A DNA stretch of 64,000 nucleotides from Silvimonas soli. Its GTDB lineage: Bacteria; Pseudomonadota; Gammaproteobacteria; Burkholderiales; Chitinibacteraceae. The stretch lies in assembly GCF_030035605.1 (NCBI RefSeq), contig NZ_CP106736.1, positions 434,001 through 498,000 on the forward strand, written 5' to 3'. The position numbers were made by a program, and so were the translations under genes. The notes beneath the pieces were generated by a model. That model made no database searches. It was given only the letters and a program-made list of their open reading frames with translations, and was not told the origin of the DNA. Positions 1-8,822 of the stretch are shown here, piece after piece; positions within the stretch are counted from its first letter, which is position 1, and the number at the start of each line of letters is the position of its first letter.

Positions 1-2070
1 CGCAGCCAGGCCAAGCATGGTACTTCTGCTCTCGGTATTCAAAAACGGCAGCGGGCGATACAGCGTTACGCGGCTATACAGGAATTTGTCACCCAATAAT
101 GCCTGGTAGGGATAACTGGAAAGATTCAAAAAACCACCCATCCAGGCCGTATCCACAATGGCATCTGTAGCGTGAGACGTGGTCTGTGCTTTAACCATGA
201 CGTAGCCATTGGTCTCGCCCAGTGAAAACGCTTGTTTGCCCAGCAAAGACAAGCGCCCGTAACTGGCTGTGTTCGCACCACCACCCCACGCCTGGTAGGC
301 ACTCAGCTGCAATGCTGTGCCACTGGAGGGGAAGTCTGCGTTGTCGAGTTGGTCATAATTCAGGCTCGCGCGCATACCGTAATCGTGTTGATAGATTTCA
401 GGTAGCGCAATGATCCCCGGCTGGCCATTGGCGTCGGAGGCAAGGATGCCGCCAACCACAGGGCTGGCATGGGCATGCTCGGCCATAAAGCCAATCCGCG
501 CCTCACCATAGCGTGAGAATGTGGAACCCAGATCAATACCGCCTTGCTGTTTGTAAAGCCGGAACTGGCCAACCTGCGTGTTGCCGTCATACAAAGCCAG
601 TGGGCTGGATTGCACCGTAAAATTGGGGGCAACAAACGCGTACCCATCAATTTGCAATGGCTGATAAAACTCGCCACCCAGGGCCATGGTATCGCCAGCC
701 CGCAAAATAACCGATGCCTCGCCACCCAACGAATTCAACCAGGTGCGGCGATAGCGCGCCAGCAACGCATAGGGCGAAGCATTTTCAAAGTCCGTACCAA
801 GAGCAATACCGAAATTGAGGTAATTGGGGCCCCAATCCTTTTCAACCGGAATCAGCCGTAATTTCTGCCCGGCACCGTCATCCAGCAATTCGTAATCCAG
901 CTGCGAAAAATCGCCGCGGGAATAGAGGTGCGAAAGTTGATCATGAAAATCACCGCTATCCAGATCCTTGCCCAGTTCCACATCGACGTTTCTGGACAGT
1001 ACATCCGGATTCACCCGCGTAGTGCGCGCCACTTCAATGCTGTCGATTGGCTTGGGTTGCAGACGTTTACTTTCTCTGGCTACCTCCCATTTATCGTATT
1101 CAGCCGGACTAAGTTCATAACGCTGCAATTGCACCAATTGCTGGCGGGCGGCTTTTTCACCGGCAATGATGAAATCGCTGGCTTTATTGAAATCAGTACT
1201 TTCCAGCGTGCCTAATGCCGGAGTAATGAGCACATCATCCGGCTTAAGGCTGGCAATTTGCGGGCGCTGGTTTTGTACGATCATCAAGCGCGTGTATTGG
1301 TTAGCCACGTCAAAAATGGTGTTGATGCCATCGCGTTTGAGCGGTGGCGAAGCCACATCTACGGCGATGATCACATCGGCACACATCTTGCGCGCGACAT
1401 CCACGCCCAGATTGCGCGAAAGACCACCATCCACCAGCAAGTGCTGGCTGCGAGCCACGGGTGGGAAAACCCCCGGCACGGCCATGCTGGCGCGCATGGC
1501 GGTCACCAGATCACCGTCGCTCATCACCACCATTTCGCCGGTTTCCAGGTCTGTGGCGATGGCGCGAAATGGCACACTCAGGTCATCAAAACTCTTTACC
1601 GTGCCGCCGTAAGTCAGATCACGCAGCAAAGTGGCAATTTTTTGGGTCTCTATGGCGGACTTGGGCAAAGCCAGTGAACCGTCATCACGCACGCCAACGT
1701 CAATCGGCGCCAGGTGCATGTTGTCATCCTGCTTTTGCCGGTACGACATCTGTTGTCGTGGCAAACCGGAGCTAAACAAGGCATCCCAGTTGGTTTTACC
1801 CGAGAGGGTCGACATGTTCTGCGCTGTCTGCCCGGCAGCATAACTGCCGCCCACCAGCGCGCCGATGCTGGTGCCGACAATGCAATCGACCGGAATATGA
1901 TTCTCGGCCAGCACTTGCAGCACGCCGATGTGCGCCAGCCCGCGTGCCCCGCCGCCGCCCAGCACCAGTCCAATGCGTGGCCGATCCTGCGCCGTGGCAG
2001 CGGCCATGGGCACCGCCAGCACCAATGCCGCCATCATCCAGAACATCCAGCCCGATACCGCCCTATGCAT
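1..2070 (-). CDS. Patatin-like phospholipase with C-terminal beta-barrel (PlpD-like, type Vd secretion), 3' end outside window
   Basis: The reading frame is open from an ATG at 2070 to the window edge (690 codons, no stop). A hydrophobic signal peptide (about residues 1-25) precedes a patatin domain. Visible patatin motifs are the oxyanion-hole glycine run LGGGGARGLAHIG, the nucleophile elbow GTSIG and the catalytic-Asp motif DGG. A linker with a possible POTRA segment and then a region rich in alternating aromatic strands, typical of an Omp85/BamA-type surface-antigen barrel, fill the remainder. In this family (PlpD of Pseudomonas, FplA of Fusobacterium) the barrel carries the lipase through the outer membrane. 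The gene is divergent from the Dcu transporter. Function as a secreted lipid-acyl hydrolase is inferred from the motifs; the substrate is unknown. The family call is secure; the exact barrel type is less so because the end is missing. Confidence 0.88.
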   Translation of the reverse strand, partial: MHRAVSGWMFWMMAALVLAVPMAAATAQDRPRIGLVLGGGGARGLAHIGVLQVLAENHIPVDCIVGTSIGALVGGSYAAGQTAQNMSTLSGKTNWDALFSSGLPRQQMSYRQKQDDNMHLAPIDVGVRDDGSLALPKSAIETQKIATLLRDLTYGGTVKSFDDLSVPFRAIATDLETGEMVVMSDGDLVTAMRASMAVPGVFPPVARSQHLLVDGGLSRNLGVDVARKMCADVIIAVDVASPPLKRDGINTIFDVANQYTRLMIVQNQRPQIASLKPDDVLITPALGTLESTDFNKASDFIIAGEKAARQQLVQLQRYELSPAEYDKWEVARESKRLQPKPIDSIEVARTTRVNPDVLSRNVDVELGKDLDSGDFHDQLSHLYSRGDFSQLDYELLDDGAGQKLRLIPVEKDWGPNYLNFGIALGTDFENASPYALLARYRRTWLNSLGGEASVILRAGDTMALGGEFYQPLQIDGYAFVAPNFTVQSSPLALYDGNTQVGQFRLYKQQGGIDLGSTFSRYGEARIGFMAEHAHASPVVGGILASDANGQPGIIALPEIYQHDYGMRASLNYDQLDNADFPSSGTALQLSAYQAWGGGANTASYGRLSLLGKQAFSLGETNGYVMVKAQTTSHATDAIVDTAWMGGFLNLSSYPYQALLGDKFLYSRVTLYRPLPFLNTESRSTMLGLAA

Positions 2071-2245
2071 GCCTGCCACCAATCATGTTGTACCGGCGTG
2101 GCCGGTATTCGTTTCTGGCCGCGATTCTAACTGACCACGCAGACTTAACGCACAATTCACTTTAGATAGCGTCAGCGGATTCACACATTTTCGTATTTGC
2201 AAAGTTGCAATCTGCCGGATGTATTTACTCTTGTCTCCAACGACA

Positions 2246-2272
2246 ATCGGCAAGTTTTTAAATATTGCCGAT
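2246..2272. promoter_or_regulatory. Inverted repeat upstream of the dcu-type gene
   Basis: ATCGGCAA (2246-2253) and TTGCCGAT (2265-2272) form a perfect 8-bp inverted repeat with an 11-bp A/T-rich spacer, ending 41 bp before the transporter start. It may be an operator or a 5' UTR hairpin. The right arm also overlaps a GCCGATAA string like a sigma-28 -10 element, but no -35 lies at the correct spacing, so that reading is not favoured. Confidence 0.35.
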
Positions 2273-2313
2273 AATTAAAGCCGTTTTGGCCGGTAATCCG
2301 GATCGGGAAAATC

Positions 2314-3630
2314 ATGATCGCATTGCAATTGGCTGTGGTATTGGCCGCTATTTTGATCGGGGCGCGCCTGGGCGGCGTAGGTTTGGGGTTAATGGGCGGA
2401 TTGGGGCTGGCCGTGCTGGTATTTGGCTTTCACCTGCAACCAACCAGCGCTCCGATTGACGTGATGTTGATGATCCTGGCGGTGATTACCGCTGCCGGTT
2501 GTCTGCAAGCTGCCGGCGGCATGGACTGGCTGGTGCGGGTGGCTGAGCGTTTGCTGCGGCGCAACCCCAAGCGCATTACCTTTTTTGCGCCTTTGGTGAC
2601 CTACACCTTCACCTTGTTCGCCGGTACCGGCCACGTGGCGTATTCCGTTTTACCGGTCATCGCCGAAGTGGCGCGGGATTCTGGCGTGCGCCCGGAACGT
2701 CCGCTATCCATTGCCGTGATCGCTTCACAAGTCGGCATCACCGCCAGCCCGATTTCTGCCGCCACGGTGACTTTGCTGGCCATGCTGGCGCCTTCCGGCG
2801 TTGATCTAAGCCACATTTTGCTTGTGGCCATTCCCGCCACCTTGCTGGGCGTGCTGGCCGGTGTAGTTGTAGCCAGCCGCCTGGGCGTGGAACTGGAACT
2901 GGACCCTGAATACCAGAGAAGACTGGCCTCTGGCGAGATCGCTCCGCGCCAACCAACCACTGCGGCGGCACCGTTGCCCCGCTCAGCGCTGCTCTCTGTT
3001 TGCATCTTCCTGGTTGCCGCGTTGGCGGTCGTACTGCTGGGATCAATCTCCGCCTTGCGCCCGAGTTGGGTTATCGAAGGCAAGCTGATCCAGATGGATA
3101 TGCCCAGCGCCATTGAAATCGTCATGCTGTCCGCCGCCGCGCTGATTTTGCTGTTGGGCCGGGTAGAAGCTGATCTGGTGGTGCGGGGCAGCGTGTTCCG
3201 CGCCGGAGCGGCGGCCGTGGTCGGCATCTTTGGTATTGCGTGGATGGGTGACACCTTCATCCAGGCCAATATGGCGTTTTTCTCCAGCGAGATCAAAACC
3301 GCCATTACCGCAGCGCCGTGGCTGTTCGCGCTGGCCTTGTTTGGCATGTCGATCTTGCTGTATTCACAAGCGGCAACCATTCGAGCGTTGATGCCATTGG
3401 GCATGGCGCTGGGTTTGTCGGCACCCGCACTCATTGCCATGTTCCCCGCCGTGAACGGCTATTTCTTTATTCCCAATTACCCAACCGTGATTGCCGCCAT
3501 CAATTTCGACCGAACCGGCACCACGCGCATTGGCCGCTGGTTGTTGAATCATAGCTTCATGTTGCCCGGGTTAGCTTGTTCGCTGGTGAGCGTAGCCAGC
3601 GGTTTTGGCTTGGTTAAACTGGTGTTCTGA
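2314..3630 (+). CDS. Anaerobic C4-dicarboxylate transporter, Dcu (DcuA/DcuB) family
   Basis: A 438-residue polytopic membrane protein with about ten to twelve hydrophobic segments and the usual Dcu length (430-450). Family-typical stretches are seen around residues 75-100 (lysine/arginine loop before FFAPLVTYTFTLFAGTGH) and 130-150 (SQVGITASPISAATV). Dcu carriers exchange fumarate, malate or aspartate for succinate across the inner membrane, usually in fumarate respiration. DcuA and DcuB cannot be told apart by eye, so no symbol is given. It stands alone and divergent from the patatin gene, with an inverted repeat in its leader. No FNR box (TTGAT-N4-ATCAA) was found upstream. Confidence 0.9.
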   Translation: MIALQLAVVLAAILIGARLGGVGLGLMGGLGLAVLVFGFHLQPTSAPIDVMLMILAVITAAGCLQAAGGMDWLVRVAERLLRRNPKRITFFAPLVTYTFTLFAGTGHVAYSVLPVIAEVARDSGVRPERPLSIAVIASQVGITASPISAATVTLLAMLAPSGVDLSHILLVAIPATLLGVLAGVVVASRLGVELELDPEYQRRLASGEIAPRQPTTAAAPLPRSALLSVCIFLVAALAVVLLGSISALRPSWVIEGKLIQMDMPSAIEIVMLSAAALILLLGRVEADLVVRGSVFRAGAAAVVGIFGIAWMGDTFIQANMAFFSSEIKTAITAAPWLFALALFGMSILLYSQAATIRALMPLGMALGLSAPALIAMFPAVNGYFFIPNYPTVIAAINFDRTGTTRIGRWLLNHSFMLPGLACSLVSVASGFGLVKLVF

Positions 3631-3732
3631 ACGTCAAAGGCCAGCACAGCAAATGCCATAAATCAGATTTTTCTGCACACATTTAAGGCAAGTCTGATTT
3701 ATTGAACATAAAGAGGCACGCATCATCTGCCG

Positions 3733-3996
3733 ATGCCTGCCTCTACCCCTCTTCCAAGCCATTCATATGTCGCCCGCCAAAATCTGGCTGCGGGATATAT
3801 CAACACGCGGGAAACCCTGGTCAGCGCATTGGGCCTGGGTTGGCGCACACCGCTCTGGCGCCTGGTGCGCCCGACAAAACCTGCTCAACCACGCACAGCA
3901 GTTGCCCCCACCAACCGCGCAAAGCTGTTAGCCAACTATCAGGCCGTAGTGACTGGGGATCAATCGCATGAAGAACTAATCGATACCTACGCCTGA
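3733..3996 (+). CDS. Small hypothetical protein
   Basis: An 87-codon frame, not recognised as any family. The N-terminal half is Pro/Arg/Ala-rich and the C-terminus is acidic and polar (ends HEELIDTYA). Codon use looks coding, with G/C favoured at third positions. The frame is closed by a TAA just upstream, so ATG 3733 is the only ATG start. A Shine-Dalgarno site is poor. It is followed 30 bp later by a strong terminator, which supports a transcribed gene here. A 62-codon frame on the opposite strand over the same bases is a weaker candidate. Confidence 0.4.
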   Translation: MPASTPLPSHSYVARQNLAAGYINTRETLVSALGLGWRTPLWRLVRPTKPAQPRTAVAPTNRAKLLANYQAVVTGDQSHEELIDTYA

Positions 3997-4026
3997 GGCT
4001 TTCAGACAAGCTAGATCAAAAAAAAA

Positions 4027-4051
4027 AACGCCAACCAGACCGGTTGGCGTT
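4027..4051. terminator. Bidirectional Rho-independent terminator
   Basis: A 10-bp perfect stem (AACGCCAACC / GGTTGGCGTT) with a 5-nt loop, flanked by a long A-run on the left and T-run on the right. It can stop transcription from the plus-strand small gene and, read on the minus strand, follows the end of tex closely. Confidence 0.85.
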
Positions 4052-4101
4052 TTGCTGAACGTAGAAGCGCGCATCGATTTGCCGCGCCTCTGCTGCCCGC
4101 C

Positions 4102-6417
4102 TTACTTCTTCAGTTTCAAACCTGCCAGGGCCGATGCCATAGCGCCTTGCGGCTCTGGCTGGCGCTGTACCACCTTACGCTCATTGCGGCTCATGGCCTG
4201 ACCAGTCACGCCAGCATCCGGTTTCTGGCGACTGTCGTCATTCAGGCGCATGGTCAGTGCTATGCGTTTGCGCTTGGCATCCACCTCTTGCACTTTGACC
4301 TTAACCACATCCCCTGCCTTGACCACTTCGCGCGGGTCTTTGATGAACTTGGTGCTCATCGCCGAGATATGTACCAGGCCATCCTGATGCACGCCGATAT
4401 CTACAAACGCGCCAAAATTGGTGACGTTGGTGACCACGCCTTCCAGCACCATATCTACTTGCAGGTCGGATATTTGTTCCACGCCGTCAGCAAAGCTGGC
4501 AGTTTTGAATTCCGGGCGTGGATCGCGGCCCGGTTTTTCCAGTTCGGCCAGAATGTCTTTTACCGTTGGCAAACCAAAGCGTTCATCGGTGAACTCAGCC
4601 GCATTCAATTGCTTCAGGAATGTGCCATCGCCAATCAGTGACTTCACTGCTTTCTGCACTTTGGCGACGATTTTTTCGACCACCGGATAGGCTTCCGGGT
4701 GCACCGCCGAGCGATCCAGCGGGTTGTCGCCATCCATCACACGCAAGAACCCGGCAGCCTGTTCAAATGTCTTTTCTCCCAAACGCGGTACTTTGAGGAG
4801 TTGGCGACGATTCTTGAACGCGCCATTGGCATCGCGGTAAGCCACAATCTGGCTGGCCAAGGTGGCATTCAAACCGGAAATACGCGTCAGCAAAGCTACC
4901 GACGCCATGTTTACGTCCACGCCCACGGCGTTCACGCAGTCCTCAACCACCGCATCCAGCGAACGGGCCAGATCAAGCTGGTTCACGTCATGCTGGTATT
5001 GGCCAACGCCGATGGATTTCGGATCAATCTTCACCAGTTCCGCCAGCGGGTCTTGCAAGCGACGCGCAATCGATACCGCGCCACGCAACGATACATCCAG
5101 TTCCGGAAACTCTTTGGCGGCCAGTTCCGACGCCGAATACACCGATGCGCCAGCTTCTGACACCACCAGCTTGGTCATTTTGTGTTCGGGGTGCAGCTTG
5201 ATCAGGTCCATCGCCAGCTTGTCGGTTTCACGGCTGGCGGTGCCGTTGCCAATCGCAATCAGATCAACCTTGTGCTTGCTGGCCAGCGCGGCCAATACGG
5301 CCAGCGATTCATTCCACTGCTTACGCGGCTCATGCGGGTAGATCGTCGCGGTATCCAGCAGTTTGCCGGTGGCATCGACCACCGCCACTTTGCAGCCGGT
5401 ACGCAAACCAGGATCAAGACCCATGGTGGCACGCGGACCCGCCGGAGCGGCCAGCAGCAAGTCTTTCATATTGGTGGCAAACACCTGGATCGCCGCACCT
5501 TCCGCCCGCTCACGCATCTGGTTGATGAGTTCGGACTCCAAGCTCAGCGCAATCTTGGCGCGCCAGGTCAGGCGTACGGTGTCCAGCAGCCATTTGTCCG
5601 CCGGGCGACCGAGATTTTCGATGCCATTGCGACGGGCAATTTTCAGCTCACACACGCCCGGGCCAACCGGCTTGGCGGTTTCGTCCAGTTCTTCCGGCAG
5701 TGGCAATGCCAGCGTCAGAATGCCTTCGTTGCGGGCACGCAGCACGGCCAAAGCCCGGTGTGACGGCACATCACGCCACGGTTCGTCGTATTCAAAATAG
5801 TCTGAGAACTTCGCGCCCTCTTCCGCCTTACCTTCGACCAGGCGGGTTTTAACGTGCGCCTTGCTGGCCGCGTGTTCGCGCAGATCACCCACCAGTTGGG
5901 CATCTTCAGCAAACTGTTCCATCAGAATGGCGCGGGCACCATCCAGCGCGGCTTTGACATCGGCCACGCCTTTCTCGGCATCGACATAGGCTGCCGCGAC
6001 GGCTTCCGGGTTTTGCGTTGGATCGGTCAACAAACCTTGTGCCAGCGGGTCCAGGCCAGCTTCTTTGGCGATCTGGGCGCGGGTGCGACGCTTGGGTTTG
6101 AACGGCAGATACAAGTCTTCCAGCCTCTGCTTGTTGTCGGCATCCAGCAACTGCAGTTTGAGTTCAGGCGTGAGCTTGCCTTGTTCATCCACACTGGCAA
6201 TCACGGCACCGCGCCGCTCTTCCAGTTCCCGCAAATAGCGCAGGCGTACTTCCAGATTACGCAACTGCGTGTCATCCAGCCCGCCGGTGACTTCCTTGCG
6301 ATAACGGGCAATGAACGGCACGGTCGCGCCTTCATCCAGCAGTTGTACGGCGGAGGCCACCTGGGCCTCGCGGCAGACCAGTTCGGTGGCAAGGCGGGAA
6401 TGAATACTCGGTAGCAT
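4102..6417 (-). CDS. tex: Tex family transcription accessory / RNA-binding protein
   Basis: 771 residues, the normal length for Tex. It contains the N-terminal helical Tex region (VPFIARYRKEVTGGLDD near residue 33), a YqgF-like RNase H-fold segment (GLDPGLRTGCKVAVVD near 330), helix-hairpin-helix repeats (about 500-560) and a C-terminal S1 RNA-binding domain (about 650-720, with GVVTNVTNFGAFVDIG). Tex is a conserved nucleic-acid-binding factor that influences transcription and, in several pathogens, toxin expression. The start has AAGGA about 9 nt upstream. It is transcribed alone, between the shared terminator and the usg-like gene. Confidence 0.96.
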   Translation of the reverse strand: MLPSIHSRLATELVCREAQVASAVQLLDEGATVPFIARYRKEVTGGLDDTQLRNLEVRLRYLRELEERRGAVIASVDEQGKLTPELKLQLLDADNKQRLEDLYLPFKPKRRTRAQIAKEAGLDPLAQGLLTDPTQNPEAVAAAYVDAEKGVADVKAALDGARAILMEQFAEDAQLVGDLREHAASKAHVKTRLVEGKAEEGAKFSDYFEYDEPWRDVPSHRALAVLRARNEGILTLALPLPEELDETAKPVGPGVCELKIARRNGIENLGRPADKWLLDTVRLTWRAKIALSLESELINQMRERAEGAAIQVFATNMKDLLLAAPAGPRATMGLDPGLRTGCKVAVVDATGKLLDTATIYPHEPRKQWNESLAVLAALASKHKVDLIAIGNGTASRETDKLAMDLIKLHPEHKMTKLVVSEAGASVYSASELAAKEFPELDVSLRGAVSIARRLQDPLAELVKIDPKSIGVGQYQHDVNQLDLARSLDAVVEDCVNAVGVDVNMASVALLTRISGLNATLASQIVAYRDANGAFKNRRQLLKVPRLGEKTFEQAAGFLRVMDGDNPLDRSAVHPEAYPVVEKIVAKVQKAVKSLIGDGTFLKQLNAAEFTDERFGLPTVKDILAELEKPGRDPRPEFKTASFADGVEQISDLQVDMVLEGVVTNVTNFGAFVDIGVHQDGLVHISAMSTKFIKDPREVVKAGDVVKVKVQEVDAKRKRIALTMRLNDDSRQKPDAGVTGQAMSRNERKVVQRQPEPQGAMASALAGLKLKK

Positions 6418-6504
6418 CCTGCGGACTATCCTTAAAGCGATGATGTTCTGTGCAACGGCGCCAACATGTGCCTGCCTGGCGCCGTGAAGGCGAAACGCGT
6501 GATT

Positions 6505-7377
6505 TTACGCGCCAAGCAACTCGGCGACGACCGCCAGTGCGCCCAGACGAGCGTTATCGACCACGGCCCACAGGGTGATGGTTTTGCCATCTTCGCTCAC
6601 ATGTACTTCGCTGATCCACACTAGATCGGCGCCAATCACGTCTTGCGGGGTCGCGATGCCGTCGGCACCTTCGACATCCAGCACAAACAGGCCCGGACTG
6701 GCCCGCAAAGCGGTAATCACGGCTTCGCGAGTGGTTTCCTGGATCAAGCGCACCGACAAAGTCGCGCCATGACCAAAGAACAGCGGTGCTTGTACGCGTT
6801 GCACGCTATCGAGCAGTGGCGCACCCAGTTGCTGGTTCACCACATTGCGGATGGTTTCCGATTGCGCATGCGGCAAGGGGAACAGGTTGAAGGCCAGGCG
6901 CTTGGGGAAAGCGCCGTTTTCGATCTCTTCATTGGAGAACAAAGCACGAGTCTGTCTGGAAAGCGTTTCAACGCCAGTCTGGCCTTGCGAGGAGGCGGAC
7001 TCGATCAGCGTGGCGTGCGCGCGGGCAATCGACAAGCCGGACATCGCAATCAGCGGGCGCGACAAAATGGCGAACGATGCCAGCGGTGCAGTGGCGTCGA
7101 GTAGACGGCAACCGGCTGCCTTGGCGGCCGGTGCGTACTCTTTCAGCTCGGCGCGGCTACCGGCAAATACGGCAACCTGCGCCAGCGACCAGTCAAATTC
7201 GGCGACTTCGAGCACGGCGTAGTCTTCGCCCCGGAAAGAAACCAGCGAGGTTTCATCATCAACGGCCAAGGCGTAGATTTCGTCGATCGCTACCGGGCTT
7301 TCGGCCAGGACTTCCAGCAGGGTGCTGCCAAAGGGGCCGTGGGCGCCAAGGATGGCGAGCGAGATGCGTTCAGACAT
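6505..7377 (-). CDS. usg: Usg-like protein (degenerate aspartate-semialdehyde dehydrogenase family)
   Basis: 290 residues. An N-terminal Rossmann motif (LGAHGPFGSTLLE, residues 9-21) and a C-terminal semialdehyde-dehydrogenase dimerisation domain (KRLAFNLFPL, PLFFGHGATLSV, VVDNARLGAL) match the USG-1 branch of the Asd family, whose E. coli member lacks a known activity. The Asn-Cys-Thr active-site motif of true Asd is absent: the equivalent region reads LIAMSGLSIARAHATLIE with no cysteine. The chosen ATG at 7377 has AGGAG 8 nt upstream; an ATG-free extension to 7416 has none. In Pseudomonas the order is leuCD-leuB-asd-usg; here usg follows leuB and asd is missing from the window. A catalytic role is unlikely. 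Confidence 0.85.
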   Translation of the reverse strand: MSERISLAILGAHGPFGSTLLEVLAESPVAIDEIYALAVDDETSLVSFRGEDYAVLEVAEFDWSLAQVAVFAGSRAELKEYAPAAKAAGCRLLDATAPLASFAILSRPLIAMSGLSIARAHATLIESASSQGQTGVETLSRQTRALFSNEEIENGAFPKRLAFNLFPLPHAQSETIRNVVNQQLGAPLLDSVQRVQAPLFFGHGATLSVRLIQETTREAVITALRASPGLFVLDVEGADGIATPQDVIGADLVWISEVHVSEDGKTITLWAVVDNARLGALAVVAELLGA

Positions 7378-7472
7378 GTGGTGTACTCCTAAGCTGCGAG
7401 CGCGGTGGCGTGCCACCCGTGTGGCATCCGGAACAGTGTGCGCCAGCTTTCCAGCATTTCGCCTACTTTCCG

Positions 7473-7489
7473 CCCTCTCCCTGAGAGGG
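7473..7489. repeat. Short perfect hairpin (CCCTCTC / GAGAGGG)
   Basis: A 7-bp perfect inverted repeat with a 3-nt loop lies between leuB and the usg-like gene. It resembles the CCCTCTCCC...GAGAGGG hairpins scattered through many proteobacterial genomes. It has no T-run on either side, so it is not a terminator. Confidence 0.4.
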
Positions 7490-7534
7490 ACCTGTCGCGC
7501 CCGAATAATTGAAATAAAGCAGATTCAGGGAAGC

Positions 7535-7572
7535 GCGCAAAACAAAACAGGGCGCAATTAGCGCCCCGTTTC
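7535..7572 (-). terminator. Probable terminator after leuB
   Basis: On the minus strand a GC-rich stem (GGGGCGC / GCGCCCT, loop taatt; core arms 7550-7555 and 7561-7566) is followed by TGTTTTGTTTTG. It sits about 20 bp past the leuB stop, so the usg-like gene is probably transcribed from its own promoter or by read-through. Confidence 0.65.
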
Positions 7573-7591
7573 CGTTGAGCAATCCGTGATT

Positions 7592-8656
7592 TTACAGTGC
7601 TGCCACCACGGCGTCGCCCATTTCGCTGCAAGACACTTTTTTGGTGCCTTCTTCATAGATATCGCCGGTGCGCAAACCATCGGCCAATACCTTTTTGACT
7701 GCGGTTTCGACACGCTGGGCTGCTGCTTCGTTGTTCAAGCTGTAACGCAGCAACATGGCCAGCGACAGAATCGTTGCCAGCGGATTTGCCAGGTTCTTGC
7801 CCGCGATATCCGGTGCCGAACCATGACTTGGCTCGTACATGCCCTTGTTGTTCTGATCCAGCGAGGCCGATGGCAGCATGCCAATCGAACCGGTCAGCAT
7901 CGAGGCTTCATCCGACAGAATGTCGCCAAAGATATTGCCGGTCACCATCACGTCAAATTGCTTGGGATTGCGCACCAGTTGCATGGCAGCGTTATCCACA
8001 TACATGTGGGTCAGCGTCACGTCCGGATATTCTTTCGCCACATCGGTGACGATTTCTTTCCAGAATTCGGTGGTTTCCAGCACATTGGCCTTATCGACCG
8101 AGCACAGCTTTTTGTTGCGCTTTTGCGCGGCCTTGAAGGCCACGTGCGCAATGCGGCGGATTTCTGACTCGGCGTAGCGCATGGTGTTGAAACCTTCGCG
8201 CTCGCCTGCTTCGTTCACATGCACGCCACGCGGCTGGCCAAAGTAGATATCGCCGGTCAGTTCACGCACGATCAGGATATCCAGACCGGACACGACCTCT
8301 GGCTTGAGCGTGGAAGCATTGGCCAGTTCCGGGTACAGAATGGCCGGGCGCAAGTTGGCGAACAGATTCAGATCTTTACGGATAGCCAACAGACCCCGTT
8401 CCGGACGCAGCGGGCGATCCAGCGTGTCGTACTGTGGACCGCCGACTGCCCCCAGCAAGATGGCATCGGCTTCGCGCGCCAGCTTTTGCGTGAACTCGGG
8501 ATACGGCGAACCGTATTGGTCGTACGCAGCGCCACCCAGCGGGGCTTCAACCGTTTCTACATCCAGACCATCATTACGCAGCTTGTCGAGCACACGCTTG
8601 GCCTGGTTGACGATTTCGGGACCAATGCCATCACCGGGGAGAATCAGAATCTTCAT
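7592..8656 (-). CDS. leuB: 3-isopropylmalate dehydrogenase
   Basis: 354 residues, full family length. It oxidises and decarboxylates 3-isopropylmalate to 2-oxoisocaproate in leucine synthesis (cytoplasm, NAD+). The N-terminus MKILILPGDGIGPEI, the substrate-binding arginine region (RPLRPERGLLAIRK), the NIFGDILSDE metal-binding segment and the C-terminal GSAPDIAGKNLANP nucleotide-binding motif are all present. The start at 8656 is set by homology to the family N-terminus; no strong Shine-Dalgarno is seen, but the TGA of an upstream leader frame overlaps the ATG as ATGA, suggesting coupling. leuC and leuD lie upstream on the same strand, separated from it by nagB. Confidence 0.97.
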   Translation of the reverse strand: MKILILPGDGIGPEIVNQAKRVLDKLRNDGLDVETVEAPLGGAAYDQYGSPYPEFTQKLAREADAILLGAVGGPQYDTLDRPLRPERGLLAIRKDLNLFANLRPAILYPELANASTLKPEVVSGLDILIVRELTGDIYFGQPRGVHVNEAGEREGFNTMRYAESEIRRIAHVAFKAAQKRNKKLCSVDKANVLETTEFWKEIVTDVAKEYPDVTLTHMYVDNAAMQLVRNPKQFDVMVTGNIFGDILSDEASMLTGSIGMLPSASLDQNNKGMYEPSHGSAPDIAGKNLANPLATILSLAMLLRYSLNNEAAAQRVETAVKKVLADGLRTGDIYEEGTKKVSCSEMGDAVVAAL

Positions 8657-8697
8657 GAGTATGTTTCGCCAGAAAAATAAAAACCCGACCATTTAAA

Positions 8698-8797
8698 GGC
8701 CACCAGAAAAAGCGCTCTGGCACGACGCCCAACCGCAGACAGTACAAGTAGTACGGCCAGGTTGGGCAACACAGCCAGAGCGGTTTTGCTGGTGGCC
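8698..8797. repeat. 100-bp imperfect palindrome between nagB and leuB
   Basis: Outer arms of 24 bp at 8698-8721 and 8774-8797 match at 22 of 24 positions. Inner arms GCCCAACC (8727-8734) and GGTTGGGC (8760-8767), then two GTAC tetramers (8742-8745, 8751-8754), continue the symmetry almost to the centre. The RNA from either strand would fold into one long hairpin. On the minus strand the right-hand side is followed by T-rich sequence (TTTTTATTTTT), so a terminator or attenuator for the nagB transcript ahead of leuB is possible; a mobile palindromic repeat is the alternative. Confidence 0.75.
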
Positions 8798-8822
8798 CCG
8801 AAGGCCGGGTTCAGGGTTTGAA

